From: Mycobacterium sp. 852002-50816_SCH5313054-b
GTDB taxonomy: Bacteria; Actinomycetota; Actinomycetes; Mycobacteriales; Mycobacteriaceae
DNA length: 64,000 nucleotides
Direction: 5' to 3'
NCBI RefSeq assembly: GCF_001667185.1
Contig: NZ_LZIC01000141.1
Coordinates: 1-64,000, forward strand
Below are positions 1-7,474 of this stretch, in pieces (within the stretch, counting starts at the first letter, position 1; every line of letters starts with the position of its first letter). The translations under genes were made by a program, and so were the position numbers. The notes beneath the pieces are model-generated. The model did not search any database. It saw nothing but the letters and a program-made list of their open reading frames with translations, and was not told the origin of the DNA.

Positions 1-537
1 GGCGCCACCCGCCCCGCCGAGGCCGCCGTTGCCGACCAGCCCGGCGGCCCCGCCGGCACCGCCGGCGACCCCGGGGTTGTCCGTTTGCGAAAAGCCGTTG
101 CCGCCGTTGCCGGTCAAAAACCCGCCGGGCGCACCGTTGGGGTTGGCCGCCGTCCCGTTGGCGCCGTCACCGATCAGCGGGCGCCCGAACAACAAATTGG
201 TGGGTGTGTTGATAGCCGCCAAGATGTCTTGCTCCACGGTCTGCAACGACGGCACGTTGGCCGCCTCGGCCGCCGCATACGCCGCGCCCGCGCTGCTTAG
301 TGCCCGCACGAACTCGGCATGAAACGCCGCGGCCTGGCTGCTGAGCGACTGAAAGGCCCGCGCCTGACCGGCGAACAACGACGTGATGGCGGCCGATATC
401 TCGTCACCGGCAGCAGGCACCATGCCGGTAATTGGGGGCGTCGCAGCCGCATTCGCCGCAATCAGGTCCGAGCCGATGGTAGACAGATCCGTTGCCGCCC
501 GGGCCAGGAACTCCGGAGCCGCCGCCAGATATGACAT
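1..537 (-). CDS. PE_PGRS family protein, N-terminal part (runs off the left edge)
   Basis: The minus strand is open from an ATG at 537 to the window edge (179 codons). A purine-rich ribosome site (GGGAGGAAG) sits just upstream. The first ~93 residues are a PE domain beginning MSYLAAAPEF and containing AAGDEISAAI and AAFHAEFV. A linker with GRPLIGDGANG, the usual junction motif, leads into Gly-Gly-Ala/Asn repeats typical of PGRS. PE_PGRS proteins are surface-associated or exported through type VII secretion; this one's own role is unknown. The C-terminus and stop lie outside the window. The PE and linker signatures make the assignment firm. Confidence 0.93.
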   Translation of the reverse strand, partial: MSYLAAAPEFLARAATDLSTIGSDLIAANAAATPPITGMVPAAGDEISAAITSLFAGQARAFQSLSSQAAAFHAEFVRALSSAGAAYAAAEAANVPSLQTVEQDILAAINTPTNLLFGRPLIGDGANGTAANPNGAPGGFLTGNGGNGFSQTDNPGVAGGAGGAAGLVGNGGLGGAGGA

Positions 538-779
538 CGCTTCCTCCCACCGGGCCGTCGACACATCGACAAATCGGAGACATATCGGATGCATGTGAAG
601 ATACGTGGCTTTCCACCCGATATTTCAGCGTTCCGCCAAACGCGTGCGCCGCTAAATAAATAGCTGTTAGTTACACTATGCGAAGCACTTGTATTGCGAA
701 GAGAACTAATGACGGAGCAGCGATCCGTGTCAGTGCTAAACGAACGGAAACCGTTGCGGCCCTTGGGAAGGTGGAGCCC
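538..779. promoter_or_regulatory. Divergent intergenic region, PE_PGRS / DUF427 gene
   Basis: This 242-bp spacer separates two divergent genes and holds no convincing ORF. It contains an AT-rich patch (about 652-675) unlike the surrounding GC-rich DNA, which probably carries promoter elements. The fourth, weakest copy of the cluster motif (671-696) lies at its right side. Confidence 0.5.
671..696 (+). promoter_or_regulatory. Copy 1 (weakest) of the 26-bp TGACAC-N14-GTAAAG motif
   Basis: This copy reads TTACAC, 14 bases, then GTATTG. It matches the copy at 4541 at 18 of 26 positions with identical spacing, and lies 83 bp before the DUF427 start. It suggests that the DUF427 gene belongs to the same regulon as the cluster to its right. 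Confidence 0.5.
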
Positions 780-1457
780 ATGAGCCTGGTAGCCGGACGC
801 GGTCCGCTCAGCAGCGATCCGGCCGGGCGGTTTTCGCCCGCGATACCCTCCGAGGTCGTCTACATCGAGCCGCACCCGCGGCGCGTCCAGGCTTTCGTCG
901 ATAACCGCGCGGTGATCGACACCGAGCGGGCGCTGCTGGTGCACCGGCGGGGCTGCCCGCTCAGCTACGTCTTCCCAGCCGGCGAGGTGGGCGGCTTACC
1001 CGCCGCGCCGGAGCCCGAAGCCCCGGGCTTCGTCCACGTGCCCTGGGACGCCGTCGACACCTGGCTGGAGGAGGGCCGCGAACTCGTCCATTACCCGCCG
1101 AATCCCTACCACCGGGTCGACTGCCGATCGACGAGGCGCAGCCTGCACGTCAGCGTCGCCGGCACCGCGCTGGTGGATACCGACGACACGCTGATCCTGT
1201 TCGAAACCGCGCTCGAGCCCCGCCTTTACGTCGACCCGAAACACGTGCGCACCGATCTGCTGCGGCGTTCCGAGACGTCGAGCTACTGCAACTACAAGGG
1301 CTTCGCAACGTATTGGTCAGCCGTGCTTGACGACCTGGTCATCGACGATGTCGCGTGGAGTTATGAAGACCCGCCCCCGGAGAGTCTGCCCATCAAGGGG
1401 TTTCTGAGCTTCGACGCCGCCCGGGCGGCTGTGACGGCCCAACTACCGCCCGCCTAG
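780..1457 (+). CDS. DUF427 domain protein (two tandem DUF427 modules)
   Basis: 225 residues. The ATG at 780 was chosen because a purine-rich site (GGGAAGGTGGA) precedes it; an in-frame ATG at 678 lies within the upstream promoter-like region. Two related modules are visible. One starts near residue 25 (VYIEPHPRRVQAFVDN). The second (residues ~120-215) has the hallmark SSYCNYKGFATYW and DDVAWSYEDP segments. DUF427 proteins are small beta-rich proteins of unknown biochemical function, common in actinobacteria. A degenerate copy of the cluster motif lies upstream, so it may be co-regulated with the catabolic genes to its right. Confidence 0.8.
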   Translation: MSLVAGRGPLSSDPAGRFSPAIPSEVVYIEPHPRRVQAFVDNRAVIDTERALLVHRRGCPLSYVFPAGEVGGLPAAPEPEAPGFVHVPWDAVDTWLEEGRELVHYPPNPYHRVDCRSTRRSLHVSVAGTALVDTDDTLILFETALEPRLYVDPKHVRTDLLRRSETSSYCNYKGFATYWSAVLDDLVIDDVAWSYEDPPPESLPIKGFLSFDAARAAVTAQLPPA

Positions 1458-1459
1458 TT

Positions 1460-1522
1460 CCGCGAAAGTGCAACTGGCGACACATTTCCCGAGTACCGCC
1501 GTCGGCAGTCACACTTTCGCGG
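1460..1522. terminator. Inverted repeat between convergent genes
   Basis: CCGCGAAAGTG (1460-1470) is repeated as its exact reverse complement (1512-1522) with 41 bases between. It fills the gap between the DUF427 gene and the acyl-CoA dehydrogenase gene, which converge here. It may act as a two-way terminator; the long loop also fits a dispersed palindromic repeat. There is no T-tract. Confidence 0.45.
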
Positions 1523-1527
1523 TCAGG

Positions 1528-2679
1528 TCAGCCGCCGTAGCTAGGGCGGCCGAGCCCCAGGGCGTGCTGCGCGATCATGTTGCGGAACACCTCAAGGGTC
1601 CCGCCGTAGATCCCGAGCGGTAACGAAAGACGGTAAAGGTGTTCTGCCGCACCGTCGCTCGCGGCGCCCTGGGCGTCGGTGGGCAGCGCCGACGCCGCGC
1701 CCAGGATGTCCATCAGGTCCGGCGTGATGTCGCGCATCGTCTGCGCGATCGCCACACGCCCGAACATCCCGGGACTGGACAGCGCCGCCTCCATCCGCGC
1801 GACGGCGCGCCCGAGCCGATATTTCACCGATTCGTCGTCCACCTCCGAGACGATTGCCGCGACCGTGTCGACCACCTCGGCCATGAGGTCGCCGTGGCCC
1901 GCCATCGCCGCAACGTATTGCAGGCCATGGTCTTCCGGGTCCACCATGCCGTGCTCGGAGTCCAGCGCCGCGCGCATCACCGTCCAACCGCCGTTCACCT
2001 CGCCGATGCGGTGGAGGTCGTCGACGCGCACGTCGCTGTAGTAGACGATGTTGGTGCGGTCGCCGTCCAGCGTGCGGATGCCCTGGATCTCGATGCCCGG
2101 CGAATCCAGGGGGACCAGAAACATGGTCAGGTTCTTGTGTTTCGGGCCCTGCGGGTCGGTGTTGGTGAGCAGGAAGACGTACCGGGCGTTCTGCGCGTTC
2201 GAGGTGAACATCTTGGAGCCATTAATGATCCACGCGTCACCGTCCCGCACCGCACGGGTCTTGCAGGTGGCGACGTCGGAGCCGCCCTCCGGCTCGGTGT
2301 ACCCCAGGCACAGCCGGATCTCGCCGGACAGCACGCCGGGCACGACTTTGCCGGCCAGCTCCGGCGCGCCGAATTGCTGGACCAGCCGCGCGACGACGGA
2401 CGTGGTGCCCCAGTGGTACCACGGCGTGTGGGCCCGGGCGATCTCGAGCTGGAAGATGCGCCGGCGAACCGCGCTGAACCCACCGTCGGCCTCCGCCTGC
2501 CAATCCGAGGCCAGATACCCGGCCTCGCCGAGCGCCAAATGCACTTGCTCGTCGAAGTTTTCGCCGAATTCGAGCTGCCGGGCGAGCACCTCGTCGGTGA
2601 CGTGCTTGGCGATGAAGGCCCGGGTCTCCTCAAGAAATTCCTGGTCCTGCGCGGAGAGTTCGACGTGCGAGAAGTCCAT
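1528..2679 (-). CDS. Acyl-CoA dehydrogenase (FadE family)
   Basis: 383 residues, full length for the family. It oxidises acyl-CoA to trans-2-enoyl-CoA with FAD. The flavin/substrate signature YTEPEGGSD lies near residues 126-134. The C-terminal helix motif is YGGTLEVFRN, so the canonical catalytic Glu (YEGT in medium-chain enzymes) is Gly here, as in several mycobacterial FadE subunits that use a Glu elsewhere or work as heteromers. The ATG follows the TAA of the LLM gene with no gap, implying translational coupling. It is last in a three-gene minus-strand operon (thioesterase, LLM, FadE). The substrate is unknown. Confidence 0.9.
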   Translation of the reverse strand: MDFSHVELSAQDQEFLEETRAFIAKHVTDEVLARQLEFGENFDEQVHLALGEAGYLASDWQAEADGGFSAVRRRIFQLEIARAHTPWYHWGTTSVVARLVQQFGAPELAGKVVPGVLSGEIRLCLGYTEPEGGSDVATCKTRAVRDGDAWIINGSKMFTSNAQNARYVFLLTNTDPQGPKHKNLTMFLVPLDSPGIEIQGIRTLDGDRTNIVYYSDVRVDDLHRIGEVNGGWTVMRAALDSEHGMVDPEDHGLQYVAAMAGHGDLMAEVVDTVAAIVSEVDDESVKYRLGRAVARMEAALSSPGMFGRVAIAQTMRDITPDLMDILGAASALPTDAQGAASDGAAEHLYRLSLPLGIYGGTLEVFRNMIAQHALGLGRPSYGG

Positions 2680-3594
2680 TTACATCGCATCGATGACTAG
2701 GGTGCGGAACCGGTCGAGGGTGTCGAGCGCATGGGCCACGCTGTCGCCGGGCAGCCCGACGCTCACCCACGTCACGCCCACTGCCGCAAGCTTTTCCAAT
2801 CCATCGAGGTATGCTGCGGCGTTGAAATCGTCGGACGCGGGGCTGCCGCCTTCGAAGTTGGTGAAGGTGACGTCGATCGCGGACCAATCGCGGCCCGCCG
2901 CGTCGCAGCGCCGTCGCAGATCGTCGATGCCCTCGGTGAGGCGCTGCACGGAGTCGATCACCGCGGTGCCCGCGGTCTGGGCCAGCTGCGGCGGAGCGGG
3001 AAACGGGCACCAGCCGTCGCCGTACTGCGCGACGCGCTGGCGCGCGGCCGTGGTGTTGCCGCCGATCCAGATCGGCGGGCAGCTGGCCGGCCGCGGGTGC
3101 GCGGTGATGCCCCGGGCGGTGAAATGCTTTCCCTCGAAGGTGATGTCGTCACCCGTCCAGATCGCCCGGATCACCTGCAGCGCTTCGTCGAACAGCTCGG
3201 CGCGCTCGTCGTAGTTCACGCCCAGCGCCGCGAATTCACGCTTGAGGTAACCCACGCCGACGGCGAGCGTGAAGCGGCCGCCCGAAAGCAGGTCCAGCGA
3301 GGCCCCGGACTTGGCCACCACGAACGGGTTTCGATACGGCAGCACCACGATGTTGGGGATCAACCGCAGCGTCGTCGTCCTGGGGCCCGCATAGCCCAGC
3401 GCGACAAAAGGATCCAGCGCGTCGTGCCCGCCGGCCTCCAGCCATCGCTGCGACGGCGCCGGGTGGTCGGTGAAGCCGAACCCGTGAATCCCGGCCGCCT
3501 CGGTGGCCGCCGCGACCGTGGCGATGCCCTGCCCGCTCACCAGCTCCGGGTTGTACGGATGGCTGTGCATCGGGTGGGTGATGGTGAAGCGCAT
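2680..3594 (-). CDS. LLM-class F420-dependent oxidoreductase
   Basis: 304 residues, a luciferase-like TIM-barrel of the F420 type common in mycobacteria. Visible landmarks are the N-terminal HPMHSHPYNPELV strand, the LLSGGRFTLAVGVGY segment and the WIGGNTTAAR segment that binds the cofactor phosphate in relatives. The likely role is F420H2-dependent reduction or oxidation, or monooxygenation, of a lipid or ketone. It sits 15 bp after the thioesterase gene, and its stop codon abuts the start of the FadE gene. The substrate cannot be read from sequence. Confidence 0.88.
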   Translation of the reverse strand: MRFTITHPMHSHPYNPELVSGQGIATVAAATEAAGIHGFGFTDHPAPSQRWLEAGGHDALDPFVALGYAGPRTTTLRLIPNIVVLPYRNPFVVAKSGASLDLLSGGRFTLAVGVGYLKREFAALGVNYDERAELFDEALQVIRAIWTGDDITFEGKHFTARGITAHPRPASCPPIWIGGNTTAARQRVAQYGDGWCPFPAPPQLAQTAGTAVIDSVQRLTEGIDDLRRRCDAAGRDWSAIDVTFTNFEGGSPASDDFNAAAYLDGLEKLAAVGVTWVSVGLPGDSVAHALDTLDRFRTLVIDAM

Positions 3595-3609
3595 GAGGGC
3601 GACCAGACG

Positions 3610-4500
3610 CTAGAACCGCGCGCGGGAATCGATAGCGGTGTCGCTGGTGCGCAGCGGACGGATCAGCGCCTCCTGGGCAAACGAGCACAGCAGCTCGCCG
3701 TCCTCGGAGTGCACGGTGCCGCGCACGTACGACATTCCCGCGCCGACCTGGGTGCTCTCGTGGGTATAGAGCAGCCAACCCGCCCAGCGCACCGGCTCAT
3801 GGAACGCGACGGAGATGCTCATCGGTGCGGTGGACACGGTCAGGTGCGCCTGGGCGGTGCCGATGCCCGGATGCGCGCGCATCGTGGTGGAAATCCCCAG
3901 GTGGCCGGTGAAGTACGCCAGCAGCGCCTTGGCCAGATCGTCCCGGCCGGGGATGGGTTCGTAGCGCAGCCACGCGTAGAGCTCCGGCGGCCCGACCTCC
4001 TCGGGGCTGTTCACGTCGACGACGTCGACGAGGCGCAGTTCACGTCCGACCATCGGCATCGGCGAGTGGTGGGCATCCGCGGGCCCGGCCACGTCGGGGC
4101 GCGGCAGGTGGTGGCGAATGACGTCGTCGGTCGGCACGTCGGCCAGCACGGTGATGCTCAGGCAGCGCCGACCGTTCTGCTGCACGGCGACCACCGCGGT
4201 CGCGGTCGACCGGCCCTCGGCCACCACGTCGAGCACCAATTCGATTGGCGCCCCAACGGTGACCGCGCGGGAAAACACCGCGTGCGCCGAGCGCACGGAC
4301 TTGTCGGGGAATCGTTTGGCCACCGCGACGATCGCCTGGGCGAGCACCTGGGTGCCCTCCACCACCTGCCGTTCGTCGCCGACGGCGATACCGGTGTCAC
4401 CGGTGAACCGATCTTGCCCGTCGGCCTGCACGTCGAAGAGATCCAGCAGGCCCTGCACCGTCCATTCGGTCTGCTCTGATTCCTCGGAAGCTTTAGTCAA
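3610..4500 (-). CDS. Acyl-CoA thioesterase, TesB-like double hotdog
   Basis: 296 residues in two hotdog halves. The first (residues ~30-130) has GDERQVVEGTQVLAQA and the second (~180-285) has HPGIGTAQAHLTVSTAPMSI and FHEPVRWAGWLLYTHES. This is the layout of acyl-CoA thioesterase II, which hydrolyses acyl-CoA to free acid and CoA. Translation appears to begin at TTG (4500-4498), preceded by GGAG at short spacing. It is first in the minus-strand operon and shares a 97-bp divergent promoter region with the SRPBCC gene. Confidence 0.85.
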   Translation of the reverse strand: MTKASEESEQTEWTVQGLLDLFDVQADGQDRFTGDTGIAVGDERQVVEGTQVLAQAIVAVAKRFPDKSVRSAHAVFSRAVTVGAPIELVLDVVAEGRSTATAVVAVQQNGRRCLSITVLADVPTDDVIRHHLPRPDVAGPADAHHSPMPMVGRELRLVDVVDVNSPEEVGPPELYAWLRYEPIPGRDDLAKALLAYFTGHLGISTTMRAHPGIGTAQAHLTVSTAPMSISVAFHEPVRWAGWLLYTHESTQVGAGMSYVRGTVHSEDGELLCSFAQEALIRPLRTSDTAIDSRARF

Positions 4501-4540
4501 GTCGGCTCCATTTCTCGCGCTGGCAGCTCACGGCTCAGCG

Positions 4541-4566
4541 TGACACTTTGAGTAGGATTTGTAAAG
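4541..4566 (+). promoter_or_regulatory. Copy 2 of the 26-bp motif (divergent promoter)
   Basis: It reads TGACAC, 14 bases, then GTAAAG. It lies between the divergent thioesterase operon and the SRPBCC gene, so it could control both. The same arrangement with identical spacing recurs at 5087 and 6819, and imperfectly at 671. It is probably the operator of the TetR gene at 6853. Confidence 0.65.
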
Positions 4567-4597
4567 CTTGGCTAACAGACACAGGGAGGCAACGCAA

Positions 4598-5089
4598 TTG
4601 GGCATCGTGACGAGCACCTCGGAGACCGCCTTCGGCCATCCCGCCGAGGCGGTGTACGACTTTGTGACCGATCCGGCGAATTGGACGAAGACCTACCCCG
4701 GCAGCGCGCACATCGACAAGTTGCCGGAGCTTCCGCTGAATGTCGGTGACACCTGGGAGGAGGCGGGTCCGGACGGCGAGCGGATCTTCAGCTGGCACCT
4801 GGCCATCGCCGACCGGCCCTCGCTGTTCGTGTTCAATTCGGTCGGCCGCCTCGGCCACGACCGCGACGGGAAGGGCGGGCTCGAGGGCCGGATCACCGTC
4901 ACCTACCGGTTCACCAGGCCGGGCCGGGACATCACCCTGTTCTCCCGGACCATGACGATCGAGGCCCACAAGCACGCCCCGTTGCCCGACCAACTGTTCC
5001 AGCAGGCCAACCCGGCGCGCATCGACGCCTATCACGAGGCCGTGGCGCGCGAACTGGGCGAGATTGACACCGGCGCACGTCCTGCATGA
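4598..5089 (+). CDS. SRPBCC (START/polyketide-cyclase-like) family protein
   Basis: 163 residues. The TTG at 4598 is preferred because GGGAGG (4584-4589) is at ideal spacing; a TTG at 4568 would lie against the regulatory motif. The START-like fold is recognisable from the N-terminal strand (STSETAFGHPAEAVYDFVTDPANW) followed by the WHLAIADRP and ITVTYRFTRPG strands. Such proteins bind hydrophobic ligands such as lipids, sterols or polyketides. Its position between thioesterase and lactonase genes suggests handling of a hydrophobic intermediate of the same pathway. No catalytic role can be assigned. Confidence 0.8.
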   Translation: MGIVTSTSETAFGHPAEAVYDFVTDPANWTKTYPGSAHIDKLPELPLNVGDTWEEAGPDGERIFSWHLAIADRPSLFVFNSVGRLGHDRDGKGGLEGRITVTYRFTRPGRDITLFSRTMTIEAHKHAPLPDQLFQQANPARIDAYHEAVARELGEIDTGARPA

Positions 5090-5112
5090 CACTTCTGCGA
5101 TGTTTTGTAAGG
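5087..5112 (+). promoter_or_regulatory. Copy 3 of the 26-bp motif, upstream of the lactonase gene
   Basis: It reads TGACAC, 14 bases, then GTAAGG, with the same spacing as the copies at 4541 and 6819. Its first TGA is also the stop codon of the SRPBCC gene. It ends 28 bp before the SMP-30 start codon. Confidence 0.65.
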
Positions 5113-5140
5113 CAGAAGGTTTGTCGAAGGGCCCGGCCGG

Positions 5141-5968
5141 ATGATCCCGGAGCCCCTGGCCAACGGCTTCTGCTTCGGTGAGGGCCCACGCTGGTTCGAG
5201 GGACTGCTGTGGTTCTCCGACATGCTCGGCGAGGCCGTCCACACCGCCGACATCCGCGGCTCGCTCACCACGTTGCCTCTGCCCGGGCGCTCGCCGTCCG
5301 GCCTGGGGTTCCGTCCCGACGGTTCACTGCTGATCGCCTCGACCGAAGACCGGCAGGTGCTGCGCTACGACGGCGAAACCGTCGTCCCCATAGCTGATCT
5401 CGCGTATCTGACACCGGCAAATCTGGGTGACATGGTCGTCGACGACGTCGGGCGCGCCTACATCGGATGTCAGGCGTTCTCCGGCGGCGCGATCATCCGC
5501 CTCGATCCCGACGACGGACCCACCAGTGCCACTATTGTCGCCGAGAACCTGGACTTTCCCAACGGCATGGTGATCACCCCCGACCGAAAGACGTTGGTCG
5601 TCGCCGAGTCGACCGCCCGCCGGCTGACCGCGTTCACCATCGACGCGACCGGCGGGCTCGGCGACCGCCGGGTCTTCGCCGACGGCCTCGACGGGCCGCC
5701 CGACGGGATCGCACTCGACGCCGAGGGCGGGGTGTGGACGTCGATGACGCTGGCCCACCAGTTCGAGCGGATCACCCAAGGCGGCGTGGTGACCGACCGC
5801 ATCGACATGGGCGAGCGGGTGGCCATCGCGTGCGCCCTCGGCGGCCCCTCGGGCCGCACGCTGTTCTTGCTGTCCAGCACCGACGCCTATCCCCGGCGCC
5901 TGATCGGCACCAAGCTGTCCCGGCTGGACGCCGTGACGGTACAGACGCCCGGCGCGGGCCTAACCTGA
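5141..5968 (+). CDS. SMP-30/gluconolactonase-type lactonase
   Basis: 275 residues forming a six-bladed beta-propeller of the SMP-30/LRE family. The expected metal ligands are visible: Glu14 in GEGPRW, Asn141 in DFPNGMVI and Asp188 in GPPDGIALD. Family members hydrolyse lactones using a divalent cation. Next to an F420/LLM oxidoreductase and acyl-CoA enzymes, a natural reading is opening of a lactone formed during degradation of a cyclic substrate; that is inference. A thioesterase-like gene follows after 19 bp, probably in the same transcript. Confidence 0.87.
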   Translation: MIPEPLANGFCFGEGPRWFEGLLWFSDMLGEAVHTADIRGSLTTLPLPGRSPSGLGFRPDGSLLIASTEDRQVLRYDGETVVPIADLAYLTPANLGDMVVDDVGRAYIGCQAFSGGAIIRLDPDDGPTSATIVAENLDFPNGMVITPDRKTLVVAESTARRLTAFTIDATGGLGDRRVFADGLDGPPDGIALDAEGGVWTSMTLAHQFERITQGGVVTDRIDMGERVAIACALGGPSGRTLFLLSSTDAYPRRLIGTKLSRLDAVTVQTPGAGLT

Positions 5969-5987
5969 CACCCCGAGAGGTGCACGA

Positions 5988-6821
5988 GTGACGGATTCCT
6001 ATTACGAGCTGATCGACGACACCGACCCGCTGGGCGAAAAGTTCGGGGCCACCGACCTGGCGCGCGGCACCTGGTCGGCGGCGATCCAGCACGGCGGGCC
6101 GGTGTCGGCGCTGCTGGTCCGGGCGCTGGAACGGTGCGACCAGCGCGACGACACCCGGCTGTCCCGGGTCGTGATCGACCTGCTGGGCGGGGTGCCGGCC
6201 GAGGGTGACCTGTGGGTGTGCTCGCAAGTGCAACGCGGCGGCAAGCAGATCGAATTGGTCAGCGCCGAGATGCTCGCCCCGGGACCCGACGGCGAACCGC
6301 GCCCCGTGGCCCGCGCCAGCGGATGGCGCCTGCAGCAGCAGGACACGCGGGCGATTGCGCACGCCGCGGCCCCGCTGCCGCGACCGCGGACCGAGGCCCG
6401 CAACCGCAACCTCAAGGCGAGGGAGTGGGACCGCAACTACGTGCACAGCCTCGAGTGGCTCTGGCTGACCGAACCGCTGAGTGAGGGCCCGGGCGAATCC
6501 TGGATCAACCCGACCGTGGACCTCGTCAAAGGCGAGACCATGACGCCGCTGGAGAGGCTCTTCGCGGTGGCCGACTGCGCCAACGGCATCGGCAGCAAGC
6601 TGGACATCACCAAGTGGACGTTTCTCAACACCGATCTCGCCGTGCACGTGTTCCGGATCCCCGACGGCGACTGGATCGGCATTCGCGCGGAGACCAGCTA
6701 CGGGCCGGACGGCATCGGGACGACGATCGGCACCCTGTTCGACGAGCGCGGCGCCGTCGGCGCGATCCAGCAGTCCGTGCTGGTTCGGGCGCGACCCGGC
6801 CGGGAAACGAAAAAACCGTGA
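5988..6821 (+). CDS. Thioesterase-like (hotdog) family protein
   Basis: 277 residues, starting at GTG with GAGAGG seven bases upstream. The N-terminal half carries WSAAIQHGGPVSALLVRALER and the C-terminal half NTDLAVHVFR and GTTIGTLFDERGAVGAIQQS, the pattern of the acyl-CoA thioesterase domain found in many mycobacterial TesB-like proteins. It probably hydrolyses an acyl-CoA. It is cotranscribed with the SMP-30 gene. It differs from the classic TesB at 3610-4500, so the cluster holds two distinct thioesterases. Confidence 0.8.
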   Translation: MTDSYYELIDDTDPLGEKFGATDLARGTWSAAIQHGGPVSALLVRALERCDQRDDTRLSRVVIDLLGGVPAEGDLWVCSQVQRGGKQIELVSAEMLAPGPDGEPRPVARASGWRLQQQDTRAIAHAAAPLPRPRTEARNRNLKAREWDRNYVHSLEWLWLTEPLSEGPGESWINPTVDLVKGETMTPLERLFAVADCANGIGSKLDITKWTFLNTDLAVHVFRIPDGDWIGIRAETSYGPDGIGTTIGTLFDERGAVGAIQQSVLVRARPGRETKKP

Positions 6822-6844
6822 CACCTTGGCGATACTTCGTAAAG
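6819..6844 (+). promoter_or_regulatory. Copy 4 of the 26-bp motif, upstream of tetR
   Basis: It reads TGACAC, 14 bases, then GTAAAG. It ends 8 bp before the TetR ATG and begins at the stop of the preceding gene. Its position suits autorepression. Confidence 0.65.
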
Positions 6845-6852
6845 TTTCTGTT

Positions 6853-7392
6853 ATGAGCCAACCGGCCCAAGCGGCAGAGGTCGACACCTCGACGCGCCAG
6901 CGCATCCTCGACGCCACCGCCGAAGTACTCGGCCGCAACGGCCAGACCAAGCTCAGCCTGTCCGAAGTGGCCGCCCAGGCGGGGGTGTCGCGCCCCACGC
7001 TCTACCGTTGGTTCGCGTCCAAAGAGGAACTGCTGTCGGCGTTTTCGCAATACGAACGGCAGGCCTTCGAGAGCGGCTTGGTCAGGGCCACCGCCGGACT
7101 GAAGGGAGTCGACAAGCTCGACGCCGTGCTGCGATTCATCGTCGAGTTCCAGCATTCGTACTCGGGCGTGCGCATGGTCGACGTCGAGCCCGAGCACACC
7201 GTCGCCCAGTTCGGCCGCGTCATCCCCGAGATGCGCGCCGGCCTGCAACGGCACCTCTCCGGACCCAACGCCGCGGTGAAGGCTGCGACCGTCATCAGGA
7301 TTGCGATCTCGCACTACATCGTCCGAAGCGACGATGCCGATCAATTCCTGGAGCAATTGCGTCACGCGGTCGGGATCAAGGGCTCCAGCTAG
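6853..7392 (+). CDS. TetR family transcriptional regulator
   Basis: 179 residues. The helix-turn-helix is clear at residues ~15-60 (RQRILDATAEVLGRNG ... VSRPTLYRWFASKEEL). The ATG at 6853 is chosen; an in-frame TTG at 6826 falls inside the conserved motif. The C-terminal ligand domain has no recognisable subclass. It closes the left-hand catabolic cluster, and copies of the 26-bp motif precede each local transcription unit, so it is the best candidate for their repressor. The ligand is probably an acyl-CoA or lactone intermediate (inference). Confidence 0.88.
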   Translation: MSQPAQAAEVDTSTRQRILDATAEVLGRNGQTKLSLSEVAAQAGVSRPTLYRWFASKEELLSAFSQYERQAFESGLVRATAGLKGVDKLDAVLRFIVEFQHSYSGVRMVDVEPEHTVAQFGRVIPEMRAGLQRHLSGPNAAVKAATVIRIAISHYIVRSDDADQFLEQLRHAVGIKGSS

Positions 7393-7401
7393 CCCCATCC
7401 T

Positions 7402-7465
7402 CCGCGAGCGCGCGTGTTTGTACGGCGACACGCCGTATCGCGCGTACAACTGCGCGCCCTCGCGG
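7402..7465. repeat. Nested palindrome between convergent genes
   Basis: The outer arms CCGCGAG (7402-7408) and CTCGCGG (7459-7465) enclose a perfect hairpin, TACGGCG-ACA-CGCCGTA (7421-7437). It occupies the gap between the tetR and FAD-oxidase stop codons. It contains CGACACGCCG, the same core as the dispersed repeats at 18176, 44679 and 59249. A two-way terminator role is plausible. Confidence 0.6.
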
Positions 7466-7474
7466 CATGACGGT

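Noticed and set aside
2731..4479. Long plus-strand open frame of 582 codons
   Set aside because: Antisense to the LLM and thioesterase genes; composition is Arg/Ala/Gly-rich with no family motif.
6826..6852. Upstream TTG start for the TetR gene
   Set aside because: It would begin inside the conserved 26-bp motif; the ATG at 6853 fits better.
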